A model generated the notes under the pieces. The model was not told where the DNA came from and searched no databases. It saw nothing but the letters and a program-made list of their open reading frames with translations. This document shows positions 24,297-33,015 of a DNA stretch of 64,000 bases, one piece after another. The stretch is taken from positions 186,001 through 250,000 of the forward strand of contig NZ_JADFAJ010000001.1 of NCBI RefSeq assembly GCF_015665295.1, read 5' to 3'. The translations under genes were made by a program, and so were the position numbers. The number at the start of each line of letters is the position of its first letter. Within the stretch, counting starts at the first letter, position 1. This DNA comes from Maricaulis sp. (lineage in GTDB: Bacteria; Pseudomonadota; Alphaproteobacteria; Caulobacterales; Maricaulaceae).

Positions 24297-25238
24297 ATGT
24301 CCGAGACCATTCTCGAACTATCCAACGTTTCGAAGACCTTCAATGGCAAGCCGGCCGTCCGGGATGTCAGCTTCAAGGTCCAGCGCGGCCAGATCACCGG
24401 CTTTCTCGGCCCCAATGGCGCCGGCAAGACAACCAGCCTGCGCATGTCGCTGGGCATTCTCACGCCCGACAGCGGCACGGTCAGCCTGTTCGGCGGCAAG
24501 CCGCGGCCGGCGGCGCTCGACCGGGTCGGCTTTCTGCCCGAGGAGCGCGGCATCTACCGCAAGATGAAGGTGATCGACGTCATCACCTTCTTCGCCCGTC
24601 TCAAGGGTGTCGGCGCAGCGGAGGCCCGCAGGCGCGGCCTTGCCATGCTGGAAGAATTCGATCTGCCGGACGTCGCCGACAGCAAGGTCAAGACCCTGTC
24701 CAAGGGCATGGCCCAGAAGGTCCAGATCATCTCCACCCTGGTCCACGAGCCGGAATTCATCATTCTCGACGAGCCCTTCTCCGGTCTCGACCCGGTCAAC
24801 CAGAATGCGCTCGAGCAAATCGTCCGCCGCCAGGCCGAAGCCGGGCGGACCGTGCTGTTCTCGACCCATGTCATGGAGCATGCCGAGCGCCTGTGTAACC
24901 AGATCGTGCTGGTCGCCAAGGGCCGCAAGGTGTTTGACGGCAGCGTTAGCCAGGCGCTCGGTGAAGTGCCCCGGCGGGTTACGGTGGAAGCGGCCTCCGA
25001 TCACGATCTGAGACAGATCCTCGCCGGAAAAGGCCAGATCGCCCGCGAAGCACCGGTCGACGGTAATGCAGTCTGGACGATCGATCTCGCCACCGGAACC
25101 GACGCCCAGGATGTCCTCAAGGCCTGCGTCGACAGCGGCGTGAAACTGGCCCGCTTCGAGCCAGTTCGCGCCCATCTCCACGACGCCTTTGTCCATCTCG
25201 TCGGCGCCAGCGCCGCTGCCGAAACGGAGGCCGTGTGA
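24297..25238 (+). CDS. ABC transporter ATP-binding protein, NatA-like
   Basis: A 313-residue ATPase of an ABC-2 exporter. Walker A GPNGAGKT is at 38-45, the signature is LSKGMAQKVQ (about 136-145) rather than LSGGQ, and Walker B FIILDEP (about 155-161) precedes FSGLDP. The last 90 residues (VTVEAASDHDLRQILA onward) are the accessory domain seen in NatA-type exporters. The start follows AGGGGGC. It overlaps the permease gene by one base (TGATG), so ATPase and permease are made together. Confidence 0.92.
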   Translation: MSETILELSNVSKTFNGKPAVRDVSFKVQRGQITGFLGPNGAGKTTSLRMSLGILTPDSGTVSLFGGKPRPAALDRVGFLPEERGIYRKMKVIDVITFFARLKGVGAAEARRRGLAMLEEFDLPDVADSKVKTLSKGMAQKVQIISTLVHEPEFIILDEPFSGLDPVNQNALEQIVRRQAEAGRTVLFSTHVMEHAERLCNQIVLVAKGRKVFDGSVSQALGEVPRRVTVEAASDHDLRQILAGKGQIAREAPVDGNAVWTIDLATGTDAQDVLKACVDSGVKLARFEPVRAHLHDAFVHLVGASAAAETEAV

Positions 25239-26632
25239 TGCGCGCCATCTATCTCATCGCCCGCCGCGAATTCCTCTCCTATGTCGCCACCTGGGGCTTC
25301 TGGCTGTCGCTGGCCTCGGTGCCGATGTTCATGGCGCTGGGCATCGGCATGCCGATCCTGATCGAGAACTCCCAGCCGACACGCTACTACGTCCTCGTCG
25401 ACGAGACAGGCGGCAGGCTGGAGGCGGCGCTCGAGGCCCAGGCGGAAGCCAGCCGGGCCGAGGACCTAGAACGCACGCGCGAAGCCATGCGCGAGATGTT
25501 CGGCGACCTGCCGCAGGTTGAAGCCGCGCTCGCTGCCCAGCCGCAGCTCTCAGACGAGCGTTACCTGCGCGTCGATGTCGGCGAGACCGAGCTCGACGCG
25601 CTGCGTCCCTATCTCACCGGCGGCGCCAGCTTCACAGCCGCCGATGGCGGGCACAGCCTGTTTGCCGCCGTCTTCCTGCGCCAGGACGCCGAAGGCGCGA
25701 TCGAGGTCGATTATTGGAGCACCAATGTTTCCGATGGCGGCCTGCGCTCGCAGATCCGCAATTCCCTGCGGGACTACATGCAGACGCAGTATCTCATTGA
25801 TGCCGGGGTCAGCCCGGACCTGATCGAGACCGCCGGAGGCCTCTCACCCGATGTCCGCGAGCTCAACCCGGAGCGCACCGGCGATACGGCGGAAGTCACC
25901 GCAGCCGAGCGCATTCCGCTGATCGTCAGCGCGATGACCGCGTTCGGCCTGTGGATCATCATCTTCTCGGTCGTCAACATGCTGCTGACCGCGATGATCG
26001 AGGAGAAGGGCAACAAGGTGCTGGAAATGATGCTGGCCTCGACCCGGCACCATGAAATTCTCACCGGCAAGCTGATCGGCGTCGCCGCCGTCTCGGCAAC
26101 CCTGCTGATCGTGTGGGGCGGCATGGCCCTGCTCGGGACTTTCGGCGTGCAACAGGTCGCGGCAGCCGCGGATGTACCGATCGCCGAGATCCTCGCCGCC
26201 GTGCTCGATCCCGGCCTTCTGCTGCCGGCGCTTGGCTATTTCATCATCGGCTATCTGATGTATGGCGCCGTCTTCCTGGCCATCGGCTCGCTGTGCGAGA
26301 CGCTGCAGGATGCCCAGACCCTGATGAGCCCGATGATGCTGATCATGATGGTGCCGATCTTCCTGGTCATGATGGCGATCGACTCGCCGGACTCACCTAT
26401 CGTCGCCTTCGCCAGCTGGGTTCCGCTGTGGACGCCCTACCTCATGCTCGCACGCCTGCCACATGAAGTCGGAATGGTGGAAATCATCGGCACCACGGCC
26501 GGAATGATCGCCTTTGCCGTCTTTGTGATCTGGGGCTCCGGCGTCCTGTTCCGCATGGGCGCGCTCAACCAGGCCAACCAGGATACGGTGAAGGGCTGGT
26601 TCAAGATCGGCGGCCAGAAAAAACCGGCCTGA
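25238..26632 (+). CDS. ABC-2 type permease, NatB-like
   Basis: A 464-residue membrane subunit. One N-terminal helix (FLSYVATWGFWLSLASVPMFMALGIGM) precedes a large extracytoplasmic domain (about 50-225), then five or six helices from about 230 to 450 (LIVSAMTAFGLWIIIFSVVNMLLTAM, AAVSATLLIVWGGMALLGTF, and so on). The motif EEKGNKVLEMMLASTRHHEILTGKLIG (about 256-282) is typical of NatB/YhaP-type permeases. The exported substrate is not known; sodium export is proven for B. subtilis NatAB only. Confidence 0.9.
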   Translation: MRAIYLIARREFLSYVATWGFWLSLASVPMFMALGIGMPILIENSQPTRYYVLVDETGGRLEAALEAQAEASRAEDLERTREAMREMFGDLPQVEAALAAQPQLSDERYLRVDVGETELDALRPYLTGGASFTAADGGHSLFAAVFLRQDAEGAIEVDYWSTNVSDGGLRSQIRNSLRDYMQTQYLIDAGVSPDLIETAGGLSPDVRELNPERTGDTAEVTAAERIPLIVSAMTAFGLWIIIFSVVNMLLTAMIEEKGNKVLEMMLASTRHHEILTGKLIGVAAVSATLLIVWGGMALLGTFGVQQVAAAADVPIAEILAAVLDPGLLLPALGYFIIGYLMYGAVFLAIGSLCETLQDAQTLMSPMMLIMMVPIFLVMMAIDSPDSPIVAFASWVPLWTPYLMLARLPHEVGMVEIIGTTAGMIAFAVFVIWGSGVLFRMGALNQANQDTVKGWFKIGGQKKPA

Positions 26633-26634
26633 GG

Positions 26635-27087
26635 TTAGGCCGAGCCGGGTCCGGGGCGTGCCAGCACGTCCCGGGCACCGACCGGCTCACCGCATTCCGA
26701 ACAACTCAGCACGCTGTGGAAGTCATGGCCGCAGGTCTTGTGGGTATGGACCACCGGCGGACCGGCCCGACCGGCATAGTGATGATCACCCCAATGGACG
26801 AGCGATAGCAGCGCCGGATAGAGGTCCAGCCCCTTTTGCGTCAGCCGGTATTCATGGCGCAGCGGGCGGGTCTGGTAGACCTGTTTTTCCAGCACACCTT
26901 CCTCGACCAGATGGGCGAGACGTTCGGCGAGGACACGGCGTGCGATTCCGAGCCGGGCGCGGAAATCATCAAAACGCCGCACCCGCAGGAAGGCCTCGCG
27001 CAGGACCAGCAGGGTCCAGCGATCCCCGACCACCGCCAGCGTGCGGGCCAGGGAACACCTCTCGTCTGACAACTCATTCCATCGCAT
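26635..27087 (-). CDS. HxlR family transcriptional regulator
   Basis: A 150-residue winged-helix regulator. The core is CSLARTLAVVGDRWTLLVLREAFLRVRRFDDF (about 11-42), then RVLAERLAHLVEEGVLEKQVY (56-76) and REYRLTQKG-type strand (HEYRLTQKGLDLYPALLSLVHWGDHH). The C-terminal tail has three Cys (TCGHDF, LSCSECGE) that could form a small metal site, common in this subgroup. I start at ATG 27087 (MRWNELSDE), where family similarity begins; an ATG 30 bp upstream is alternative. Divergent from an SDR gene, with direct repeats between them that may be its operator. Confidence 0.88.
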   Translation of the reverse strand: MRWNELSDERCSLARTLAVVGDRWTLLVLREAFLRVRRFDDFRARLGIARRVLAERLAHLVEEGVLEKQVYQTRPLRHEYRLTQKGLDLYPALLSLVHWGDHHYAGRAGPPVVHTHKTCGHDFHSVLSCSECGEPVGARDVLARPGPGSA

Positions 27088-27115
27088 GAGTTCGCTATGC
27101 CATTGACTCAGTCCC

Positions 27116-27146
27116 ATTTCAAGACTTAGTTGGTCTTATTTCAAGA
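27116..27146. promoter_or_regulatory. Direct repeats, candidate HxlR operator
   Basis: The 9-mer ATTTCAAGA occurs at 27116-27124 and again at 27138-27146, exactly 22 bp apart (two helical turns). Between them AAGAC and GTCTT form a 5-bp inverted repeat with 7 bp spacing. A TTGACT at 27103-27108 with TTAGTT after 17 bp could be the rightward promoter, which the repeats would cover. Confidence 0.5.
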
Positions 27147-27157
27147 TGGAGCGGGTC

Positions 27158-27901
27158 ATGGACAAGCGAAATGCCAGCTGCGCGATTGTCGGCGCCGGGG
27201 ATTTCATCGGCGCGGCGATCGCGCGGAAATTTGCGGCAGAGGGCTATGTCGTCCATGCCGGGCGGCGCAATTCCGACAAACTGGAACCGCTTTGCAAGAC
27301 AATCACCTCAGCAGGCGGGCGCTGCGTCGCGCATCATCTTGATGCGCGCCAGGAGGAGAGCGTGAAAACTTTCCTCGAGGCCGCCAACGCCGACGCACCG
27401 CTGGAAGTCGTCATCTCCAATCCCGGAGCCAATGTGCAGTTTCCGCTGCTCGAAACAACAGAGCGTGTGTTCACCAAGGTCTGGGAGCTGGCCTGTAAGG
27501 CGGGCTTCCTGACCGGGCGCGAGGCGGCGCGGATCATGCTGGATCACGGTCGCGGCTCGATCTTCTTCACGGGCGCCACCGCCAGCCTGCGCGGCGGGTC
27601 GGGCTATGCCGCCTTTGCCAGCGCCAAGGGCGGCCTGCGCATGATGGCCCAGTCCATGGCGCGCGAGCTCGGACCGAAGAACATCCATGTTGCCCACCTC
27701 GTCATTGACGCCGGCGTCGACACCGATTTTGTCCGCGACCGGATCCGCGCCCTGCATGGCGACGAGGTCGCCGCGGACCTGCCCGCTGACGCCCTCACCA
27801 ATCCAGATTCGATCGCCAACGCCTACTGGACCCTGCACCAACAGAGCCGGGACGCCTGGACGTTCGAGATGGACCTCAGACCCCATGGAGAGACCTGGTA
27901 A
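27158..27901 (+). CDS. SDR family oxidoreductase with Phe in place of catalytic Tyr
   Basis: A 247-residue short-chain dehydrogenase fold. The dinucleotide site reads AIVGAGDFIGAAIAR (9-23), the NNAG motif is SNPGAN (87-92), Ser143 stands in TGATASLRGG, and the YxxxK motif is FASAK (Phe153, Lys157). The general base Tyr is therefore missing, as in a group of SDR homologues with AFAxAK, and a conventional dehydrogenase reaction is doubtful. I start at ATG 27158, which has GGAG at good distance, rather than ATG 27146, which overlaps the second direct repeat. The stop overlaps the next ATG by one base. Confidence 0.82.
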   Translation: MDKRNASCAIVGAGDFIGAAIARKFAAEGYVVHAGRRNSDKLEPLCKTITSAGGRCVAHHLDARQEESVKTFLEAANADAPLEVVISNPGANVQFPLLETTERVFTKVWELACKAGFLTGREAARIMLDHGRGSIFFTGATASLRGGSGYAAFASAKGGLRMMAQSMARELGPKNIHVAHLVIDAGVDTDFVRDRIRALHGDEVAADLPADALTNPDSIANAYWTLHQQSRDAWTFEMDLRPHGETW

Positions 27902-28503
27902 TGACCCAAATTGACGTCCTGATCGATCTGGCGAGCCCGAACGCCTATCTCGCCCACAAGGTCCTGCCCGGCCTCGCCCTGCGTACCGGCGCGACGCTGC
28001 GCCATACGCCTGTCCTGCTCGGCGGCCTGTTCAAGCTGACCGGCAACCAGGCACCCATGCTGGCGTATTCCGACATCCCCAACAAGCTGGCCTATGAGGG
28101 GCGCGAGTTCGAGCGCTTCATCGCCAGGCATGGCCTGTCGTATTTCACCTTCAACCCGCACTTTCCCGTCAACACCCTGCTGTTGATGCGTATGGCGGTA
28201 GCGGCCGACGCGGCGGGCGTGCTGCCGGCGTTTCTGGACGCCGGCTTCCATCACATGTGGGAAGCACCGAAGAAAATGGATGAGCCGGAGATTATCGCCG
28301 CAGCCTTTGCCGATACCGACCTCGACGTTGAAGCCCTGCTCGCGGCGGCCGGGACACCGGAGATCAAGGCAAAACTGATGGCCAATACCAAGGACGCAGC
28401 GGCACGAGGCGCATTCGGCATCCCGTCCTTCTTTGTCGAAGGGGAGCTGTATTTCGGCAAGAACACGCTGGACGAGATCGAGCGCATCCTCACCAACCGC
28501 TGA
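27901..28503 (+). CDS. 2-hydroxychromene-2-carboxylate isomerase (DsbA-like fold)
   Basis: A 200-residue kappa-class GST/DsbA-like thioredoxin-fold protein. The N terminus IDVLIDLASPNAYLAH (4-19) carries the Ser-Pro pair that replaces CxxC, and the cis-Pro loop is GIPSFFVEGELYFGKN (about 172-187). Family members isomerise 2-hydroxychromene-2-carboxylate in naphthalene-type degradation using glutathione. Co-transcribed with the SDR and probably under HxlR control; the aromatic substrate is inference. Confidence 0.9.
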   Translation: MTQIDVLIDLASPNAYLAHKVLPGLALRTGATLRHTPVLLGGLFKLTGNQAPMLAYSDIPNKLAYEGREFERFIARHGLSYFTFNPHFPVNTLLLMRMAVAADAAGVLPAFLDAGFHHMWEAPKKMDEPEIIAAAFADTDLDVEALLAAAGTPEIKAKLMANTKDAAARGAFGIPSFFVEGELYFGKNTLDEIERILTNR

Positions 28504-28531
28504 AAATCGAACTTTGAAATTCAGGCAAAAG

Positions 28532-28565
28532 GAAACCGCCGTGTCCGATGGGACACGGCGGTTTC
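28532..28565. terminator. Bidirectional terminator
   Basis: A perfect 15-bp inverted repeat with loop GATG and A/T-rich flanks sits between the convergent isomerase and rpsU genes, 28 bp after the isomerase stop. Confidence 0.8.
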
Positions 28566-28593
28566 ACTTTACTCGCAATGAGGCCTGGCGACC

Positions 28594-28830
28594 CTAGCGA
28601 CGCGTCGTGCCGCCACGCTTGGCGACGAGACCTTCGCGCTGAGCCCGCTTGCGAGCCAGCTTGCGCGCACGGCGAATGGCTTCAGCCTTTTGGCGAGCCT
28701 TTTTCTCCGAGGGCTTCTCGTAATGATTACGACGCTTCATTTCGCGGAAAGTACCTTCCCGCTGCATCTTCTTTTTCAGCGCGCGGAGCGCTTGCTCCAC
28801 GTTATTGTCGCGCACAACGATCTGTACGAT
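28594..28830 (-). CDS. rpsU: 30S ribosomal protein S21, apparent ATC start
   Basis: S21 of the small ribosomal subunit: [20 protein letters not shown], then [20 protein letters not shown] and a basic tail. The conserved family N terminus (VQIVV before RDNN) is fully encoded, but the codon before it is ATC at 28830-28828, not ATG. GGAGAG lies 6 nt ahead of this ATC, at ideal distance. The only upstream ATG is out of frame, and the internal GTG at 28815 would remove the conserved strand and has no ribosome-binding site. I therefore annotate an AUC start giving 78 residues, with GTG 28815 (73 residues) as the alternative. Confidence 0.85.
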   Translation of the reverse strand: MVQIVVRDNNVEQALRALKKKMQREGTFREMKRRNHYEKPSEKKARQKAEAIRRARKLARKRAQREGLVAKRGGTTRR

Positions 28831-28983
28831 GGCTCTCTCTCCATAGGTTGGACGCGAGGGCCATTCCTCACGTCGCTAGTTCGCCAGAGGCGGGGCTACT
28901 AGCAGAGCTGCGACCACGTGTCCACACTGTCAGCACACACGGGCGAGGTGACGAAGCCACCGCACTGGTCTAGACAGATCGAC

Positions 28984-29661
28984 ATGATGGAAGCCGATAC
29001 CCTGCCCCGCTCCGTGAAGGATAACACACGCGACGCGCTTTTAGAGTCGATTCTACCGTTGGCCGCCTTCGATGGCTGGACCGATGACAGTTTCGCCCGG
29101 GCCTGCACCGATGCCGGCATCGACAAGGGCCAGGCCCTGCTGGCCTGCCCGCGTGGCGTGCTCGACCTGATCGTGCGCTGGTCCAGGCGGCTCGACCAGG
29201 CCGTAGTGACCGCCGTGAGAGGCGCTGACATCAAGGCGATGAAGGTCCGCGAGCGGGTCCGATTCGGAGTCATGGCCAGGCTCGAGGCGATCGGCCCGCA
29301 CGAGGAGGCGGCCCGCAGGGCGCGTTCCCGCCTCATGCTGCCCGACGCCGCCAGCGAGGCACCGCAGCTCCTGTGGGCCACCGCAGACACGATCTGGCGC
29401 GCCATTGGCGACGCTTCGACCGATGTGAACTTCTATTCCAAGCGGACCATACTGGCCGGCGTCTATGGCTCGACCCTATCGACCTGGCTCAACGAGGCCG
29501 ACACGGAGAAGGCCGAAGCCCAAGCTTTCCTCGACCGTCGCATCCAGAATGTGATGGATTTCGAGAAGACCAAGGCCAATATCGCCAGGCTCACGGCCGA
29601 GCTGCCGGATCTGGCCGGCCTGCTGGGCAAGCTGCGCCACGGACCGGGCCCCCGGGTCTAG
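28984..29661 (+). CDS. COQ9 family protein
   Basis: A 225-residue helical protein of the COQ9 family, lipid-binding proteins with a TetR-like fold that present ubiquinone intermediates to the COQ7-type hydroxylase. The family pattern is seen in [30 protein letters not shown] (18-47), [23 protein letters not shown] (about 96-118) and [21 protein letters not shown] (about 156-176), the last being the conserved COQ9 signature. Start at ATG 28984 or 28987 is uncertain, as the ribosome-binding site is poor. It is followed by an alternative oxidase gene. Confidence 0.88.
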   Translation: MMEADTLPRSVKDNTRDALLESILPLAAFDGWTDDSFARACTDAGIDKGQALLACPRGVLDLIVRWSRRLDQAVVTAVRGADIKAMKVRERVRFGVMARLEAIGPHEEAARRARSRLMLPDAASEAPQLLWATADTIWRAIGDASTDVNFYSKRTILAGVYGSTLSTWLNEADTEKAEAQAFLDRRIQNVMDFEKTKANIARLTAELPDLAGLLGKLRHGPGPRV

Positions 29662-29810
29662 GCGTCCGGTCGGCTGCGGGCTTCAATCCGCCTGGCGAAT
29701 ACCCACAACCTGATTGCGAGATTTATCGACGCGCGGCGCCGTGCCACCTTCCGCCCTGTCCCGTCCGCGCGCACCGTGTCGCCATGCACCGTCCCAAACG
29801 GGAGACCGAC

Positions 29811-30455
29811 ATGACGACGACGGACCACATCATTCTCGACCAGCACAGGAAGCCTGACGGGCTGGGCGACCATATCGCCCTGGGTTTCGTTAAATTCCTG
29901 CGCTTCTTCGCCGACACGTTTTTCGCCAAACGCTATGGCCACCGCGCCGTGGTGCTGGAAACCGTTGCCGCCGTGCCCGGCATGGTCGGAGGCCTCCTGC
30001 AGCATCTCAAGGCGCTGCGACGCATCCGCGATGACGAGGGCTGGATCCGCACCCTGCTGGATGAGGCGGAAAACGAGCGCATGCACCTGATGACCTTCAT
30101 CGAGATCGCCAAGCCGACCCTGTTCGAGCGGATCGTGATCATGATCGTCCAGGCGATTTTCTATAATTGCTATTTCTTCCTTTACCTCTTCGCGCCGCGC
30201 ACGGCGCACCGTGTCGTCGGCTATTTCGAGGAAGAGGCGGTGATCAGCTACAGCCAGTATCTCGACGGCATTGATGCGGGCAAGCACGAGAATGTGCCGG
30301 CGCCGCAGATCGCCATCGATTACTGGAAACTGCCGGCCGATGCCCGCCTGCGCGATGTTGTGGATGCCGTGCGGGCCGACGAGGCTGGTCATCGCGACGT
30401 CAATCACGATTATGCCGACCAACTCGGCCGCAAGCCGCGCACGCAGACCGCCTAG
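29811..30455 (+). CDS. aox: Alternative oxidase (ubiquinol oxidase, non-electrogenic)
   Basis: A 214-residue di-iron ubiquinol oxidase that reduces oxygen to water without proton pumping at the inner membrane surface. The iron ligands are visible: Glu50 ([15 protein letters not shown]), Glu89 and His92 (NERMHLMTF), Glu141 ([10 protein letters not shown]), Glu191 and His194 ([10 protein letters not shown]). Hydrophobic helices near 45-65 and 106-127 match the membrane-dipping helices. Compared with plant and protist enzymes it lacks the long N-terminal targeting and regulatory-Cys region. Start ATG 29811 follows GGGAG. Neighbour of a COQ9-like gene; its stop overlaps that of the convergent phosphoesterase by CTA(G). 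Confidence 0.93.
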   Translation: MTTTDHIILDQHRKPDGLGDHIALGFVKFLRFFADTFFAKRYGHRAVVLETVAAVPGMVGGLLQHLKALRRIRDDEGWIRTLLDEAENERMHLMTFIEIAKPTLFERIVIMIVQAIFYNCYFFLYLFAPRTAHRVVGYFEEEAVISYSQYLDGIDAGKHENVPAPQIAIDYWKLPADARLRDVVDAVRADEAGHRDVNHDYADQLGRKPRTQTA

Positions 30456-31237
30456 TCGCGCTCGTCGTCCACCGCCCAGCGGGGCGAGTGGAACCAGGCC
30501 TCACGGGCGGGCACCTGGACATAATCGCGCTCGGGCCAGCGCATCGCGGTCAGATGGCCGCCAAACACGCAGCCTGTGTCGATACAGATGACATTGTTGC
30601 GTTCGCGAATCTCAGGCTCGGCGACATGGCCGTGCACGACGGTCGGATCGCCCGCGTAATTGCGGGCCCAGTCGCGCCGGATCGGCAGGCCGTGCATGTC
30701 GCGCTCGCCAGTGACCTCGCCATACATGGCAAAGGCCCGCACCCGTGACGAGTCCTCGCCATGCATGTCGGCCTGGACCCCGGCATGGGCAACGATCAGC
30801 CGGCCCTCATCCAGGATGAGATGGTGCGGCAGGGTGTCGATGAAATGGCCGAGTTCGCGATGGAAGGGGTCGGGCTCGGCCTGCATCTGATCGATGGTCT
30901 CGCGGATGCCGTGCGAAATTTTCACATCGCGACCGGCCAGCCAGCGCCGGAACTTGTCGTCATGATTGCCGACCACGCAATAGCCGCGCCCGGCGGTGAC
31001 GGTCGCCTTCACCGTTCGCAGCACGCCGGGACTGTCGGGGCCGCGATCGACAAGATCACCCAGGAAGACCGGGCGGCGGCCTTCCGGATGGTGCCAGTCA
31101 TGCACATCACGCCGGTCATAGCCCAAGCGTTCGAGCAGAGCCGCCAGCTCGTTGAAACAACCGTGAATATCGCCAATCAGGTCGAACGGGCCGCGGTCAT
31201 CAATGTAGGCGCGCGGATCGGGAGGCGTTCGGATCAT
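30452..31237 (-). CDS. Metallophosphoesterase, ApaH/PrpE-like
   Basis: A 261-residue calcineurin-like phosphoesterase. Motifs for the two-metal site are [12 protein letters not shown] (20-31), [15 protein letters not shown] (about 57-71), [11 protein letters not shown] (about 86-96), LIVAHAGV (about 146-153) and VVHGHV (about 202-207). The layout is that of PrpE/ApaH-type enzymes that cut diadenosine polyphosphates or protein phosphates; true substrate unknown. Start ATG 31237 ([11 protein letters not shown]). The gene lies between alternative oxidase (convergent) and purK (same strand, 40 bp). Confidence 0.88.
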   Translation of the reverse strand: MIRTPPDPRAYIDDRGPFDLIGDIHGCFNELAALLERLGYDRRDVHDWHHPEGRRPVFLGDLVDRGPDSPGVLRTVKATVTAGRGYCVVGNHDDKFRRWLAGRDVKISHGIRETIDQMQAEPDPFHRELGHFIDTLPHHLILDEGRLIVAHAGVQADMHGEDSSRVRAFAMYGEVTGERDMHGLPIRRDWARNYAGDPTVVHGHVAEPEIRERNNVICIDTGCVFGGHLTAMRWPERDYVQVPAREAWFHSPRWAVDDERD

Positions 31238-31277
31238 GCCCCTAACATAAGCGGTCGGGCGGCCATTGGAAGCAGGC

Positions 31278-32357
31278 TCAGAGCGGCGAGAGCCGGTTGA
31301 CATGCCCCATCTTGCGGCCTGCACGGGTCTCGCGCTTGCCATAGAGGTGCAGACGCGCCCGCGGATCGGCCGCCAGTTCGGCCCAGGCGTCGGCATCATG
31401 GCCGATCAGATTGGTCATCACACAGGCCGAATGGGCAGCGGGGTCAGCGAGCGGCCAGCCGGCAACGGCACGCATGTGCTGTTCGAACTGGTCACAGCCG
31501 CAGCCATCCATCGTCCAGTGTCCGGTATTGTGAACCCGCGGCGCGATCTCGTTGACGATCAGCTCGCCCGCGCCGAGATCAAACAGCTCGACCGCAAAAA
31601 CCCCGACATGACCCAGCCCGTCACCGAGGGCACGGGCAATCGCCAGGGCCCGGCCCTGGGTCGCGCTGTCGATACCCGGAGCCGGCGCGGTCGCGGTCTT
31701 GAGGATGCCATCGCCATGGACATTCTCGGACAGGGGGAAGGCCATAACCTCGCCGCTGACCGAACGGGCCGCGACGACAGAGAGTTCGCGAATGAAGGCC
31801 GCAGCGCCCTCAAGAATGGCCGGCTGACAGCCGATCGTTTCCCAGGCCGCGCGCGCGTCCTCGGCGTCACGGATCCAGGCCTGCCCCTTGCCGTCATAAC
31901 CGAAGCGCCGTGTCTTCAGGACGGCCGGCAGGCCGATATCCTCGATCGCGGCCTCCAGGCTGTCGATATCGTCGACCTGGGCGAAGGGGACGGTTCTCAC
32001 GCCCTGCTGATTGATGAAATGCTTCTCGATGAAACGGTCCTGGGTCAGTTCGAGCGATCTGGCGCCGGGACGCAGCGCCGAAGCGGCGGCCGCAATCGCC
32101 ACGGTTTCCACCGGCACATTCTCGAACTCATAGGTGATGGCGTCGCAGCGGCTGGCGAAATTGGCCACAGCACCGGCATCATCCCACGGCGCGCAATAGC
32201 TGCGCGCAGCGACGCGGCTGGCCGGGCAATCGGGTTCGGGGTCATAGATGTGGACGTCAAAGCCCAGCGCGGCGCCGGCGCTGGCCAGCATGCGGCCCAG
32301 CTGGCCGCCGCCCAGAATGCCGATCACACTGCCCGGAACCAGTGGCCCATCGCTCAT
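31278..32357 (-). CDS. purK: N5-carboxyaminoimidazole ribonucleotide synthase
   Basis: A 359-residue ATP-grasp enzyme that makes N5-CAIR from AIR, ATP and bicarbonate in purine synthesis. N-terminal GSVIGILGGGQLGRMLASAGAALG (8-31), DVHIYDPE, TYEFENVPVE (about 73-82), QDRFIEKHFINQQGVRTVPF (about 103-122), LKTRRFGYDGKGQAWI (about 145-160) and ELFDLGAGELIVNEIAPRVHNTGHWTMDGC (about 245-275) are typical PurK blocks. It starts 5 bp after the purE stop with GAGG in the purE coding end, so the two are one operon. Confidence 0.96.
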   Translation of the reverse strand: MSDGPLVPGSVIGILGGGQLGRMLASAGAALGFDVHIYDPEPDCPASRVAARSYCAPWDDAGAVANFASRCDAITYEFENVPVETVAIAAAASALRPGARSLELTQDRFIEKHFINQQGVRTVPFAQVDDIDSLEAAIEDIGLPAVLKTRRFGYDGKGQAWIRDAEDARAAWETIGCQPAILEGAAAFIRELSVVAARSVSGEVMAFPLSENVHGDGILKTATAPAPGIDSATQGRALAIARALGDGLGHVGVFAVELFDLGAGELIVNEIAPRVHNTGHWTMDGCGCDQFEQHMRAVAGWPLADPAAHSACVMTNLIGHDADAWAELAADPRARLHLYGKRETRAGRKMGHVNRLSPL

Positions 32358-32362
32358 GGCAA

Positions 32363-32884
32363 TCAGTCCTCGACCGTCACCGGGACGCTGTCGGTCTGGG
32401 CCTGGCGCCAAGCGTCGAGCCGTTCGGCAATGCCGGCATCCATCAGCGACAGGATGGAGGCGGCCAGCAGGCCGGCATTCTTAGCACCGGCATCACCGAT
32501 CGCCAGGGTGCCGACCGGTACACCGCCAGGCATCTGGACGATGGAGAGCAAGCTGTCCTGACCATTGAGCGTCTTGGACTTCACGGGCACGCCCAGCACG
32601 GGAAGGCTGGTCATCGAGGCGACCATGCCCGGCAGGTGCGCCGCACCGCCGGCGCCGGCGATCACGACCTTGATGCCGCGGCCGCGTGCCGACTTGGAAA
32701 ACGCCACCAACCGGTCCGGCGTGCGATGCGCTGACACGACCTGCGTCTCATGGCTGATCCCCAGCTCCGCCAGAATGTTGGCGGCTTTCTTCATTGTTGG
32801 CCAATCCGAGCGCGAGCCCATGATGATGGCAACGTCGACGGGATATCTGGAGAGGTCGGATGAGGACGGCGAAACTTCGCTCAT
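32363..32884 (-). CDS. purE: N5-carboxyaminoimidazole ribonucleotide mutase
   Basis: A 173-residue class I PurE that converts N5-CAIR to CAIR. The conserved blocks are [18 protein letters not shown] (18-35), [10 protein letters not shown] (about 49-58), [15 protein letters not shown] (about 73-87) and the [31 protein letters not shown] stretch (about 94-124). The first gene of purEK. Its promoter region contains a 14-bp perfect palindrome. Divergent from a GGDEF gene. Confidence 0.96.
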   Translation of the reverse strand: MSEVSPSSSDLSRYPVDVAIIMGSRSDWPTMKKAANILAELGISHETQVVSAHRTPDRLVAFSKSARGRGIKVVIAGAGGAAHLPGMVASMTSLPVLGVPVKSKTLNGQDSLLSIVQMPGGVPVGTLAIGDAGAKNAGLLAASILSLMDAGIAERLDAWRQAQTDSVPVTVED

Positions 32885-32916
32885 GACGCTTCCTGCGCGT
32901 GAAAAGGAAGCGCGCG

Positions 32917-32944
32917 ACCATAGCTTCACGCGCGTGAACGTCAA
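32917..32944 (-). promoter_or_regulatory. purEK promoter with palindromic spacer
   Basis: On the minus strand TTGACG (32944-32939) and TATGGT (32922-32917) are separated by 16 bp that contain the perfect palindrome TTCACGCGCGTGAA (32925-32938). The half-site GCGCGTGAA recurs at 32895-32903, just before the purE ATG. A repressor bound here would block polymerase. Confidence 0.45.
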
Positions 32945-33015
32945 GAACATCCGGCAAGACAAAGTCAAAGCGCGTCCGCTTGACCGTTTCTTAACCACAC
33001 TTGGCGAGCCTGAGG

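Noticed and set aside
29811-30455. COQ7-type demethoxyubiquinone hydroxylase instead of alternative oxidase
   Set aside because: The COQ9-like neighbour suggested it, but the NERMH and YFEEEA motifs and ligand spacing are those of alternative oxidase.
31266-32561. Plus-strand frame over purK
   Set aside because: Antisense to a complete PurK; no plausible start context or domain.
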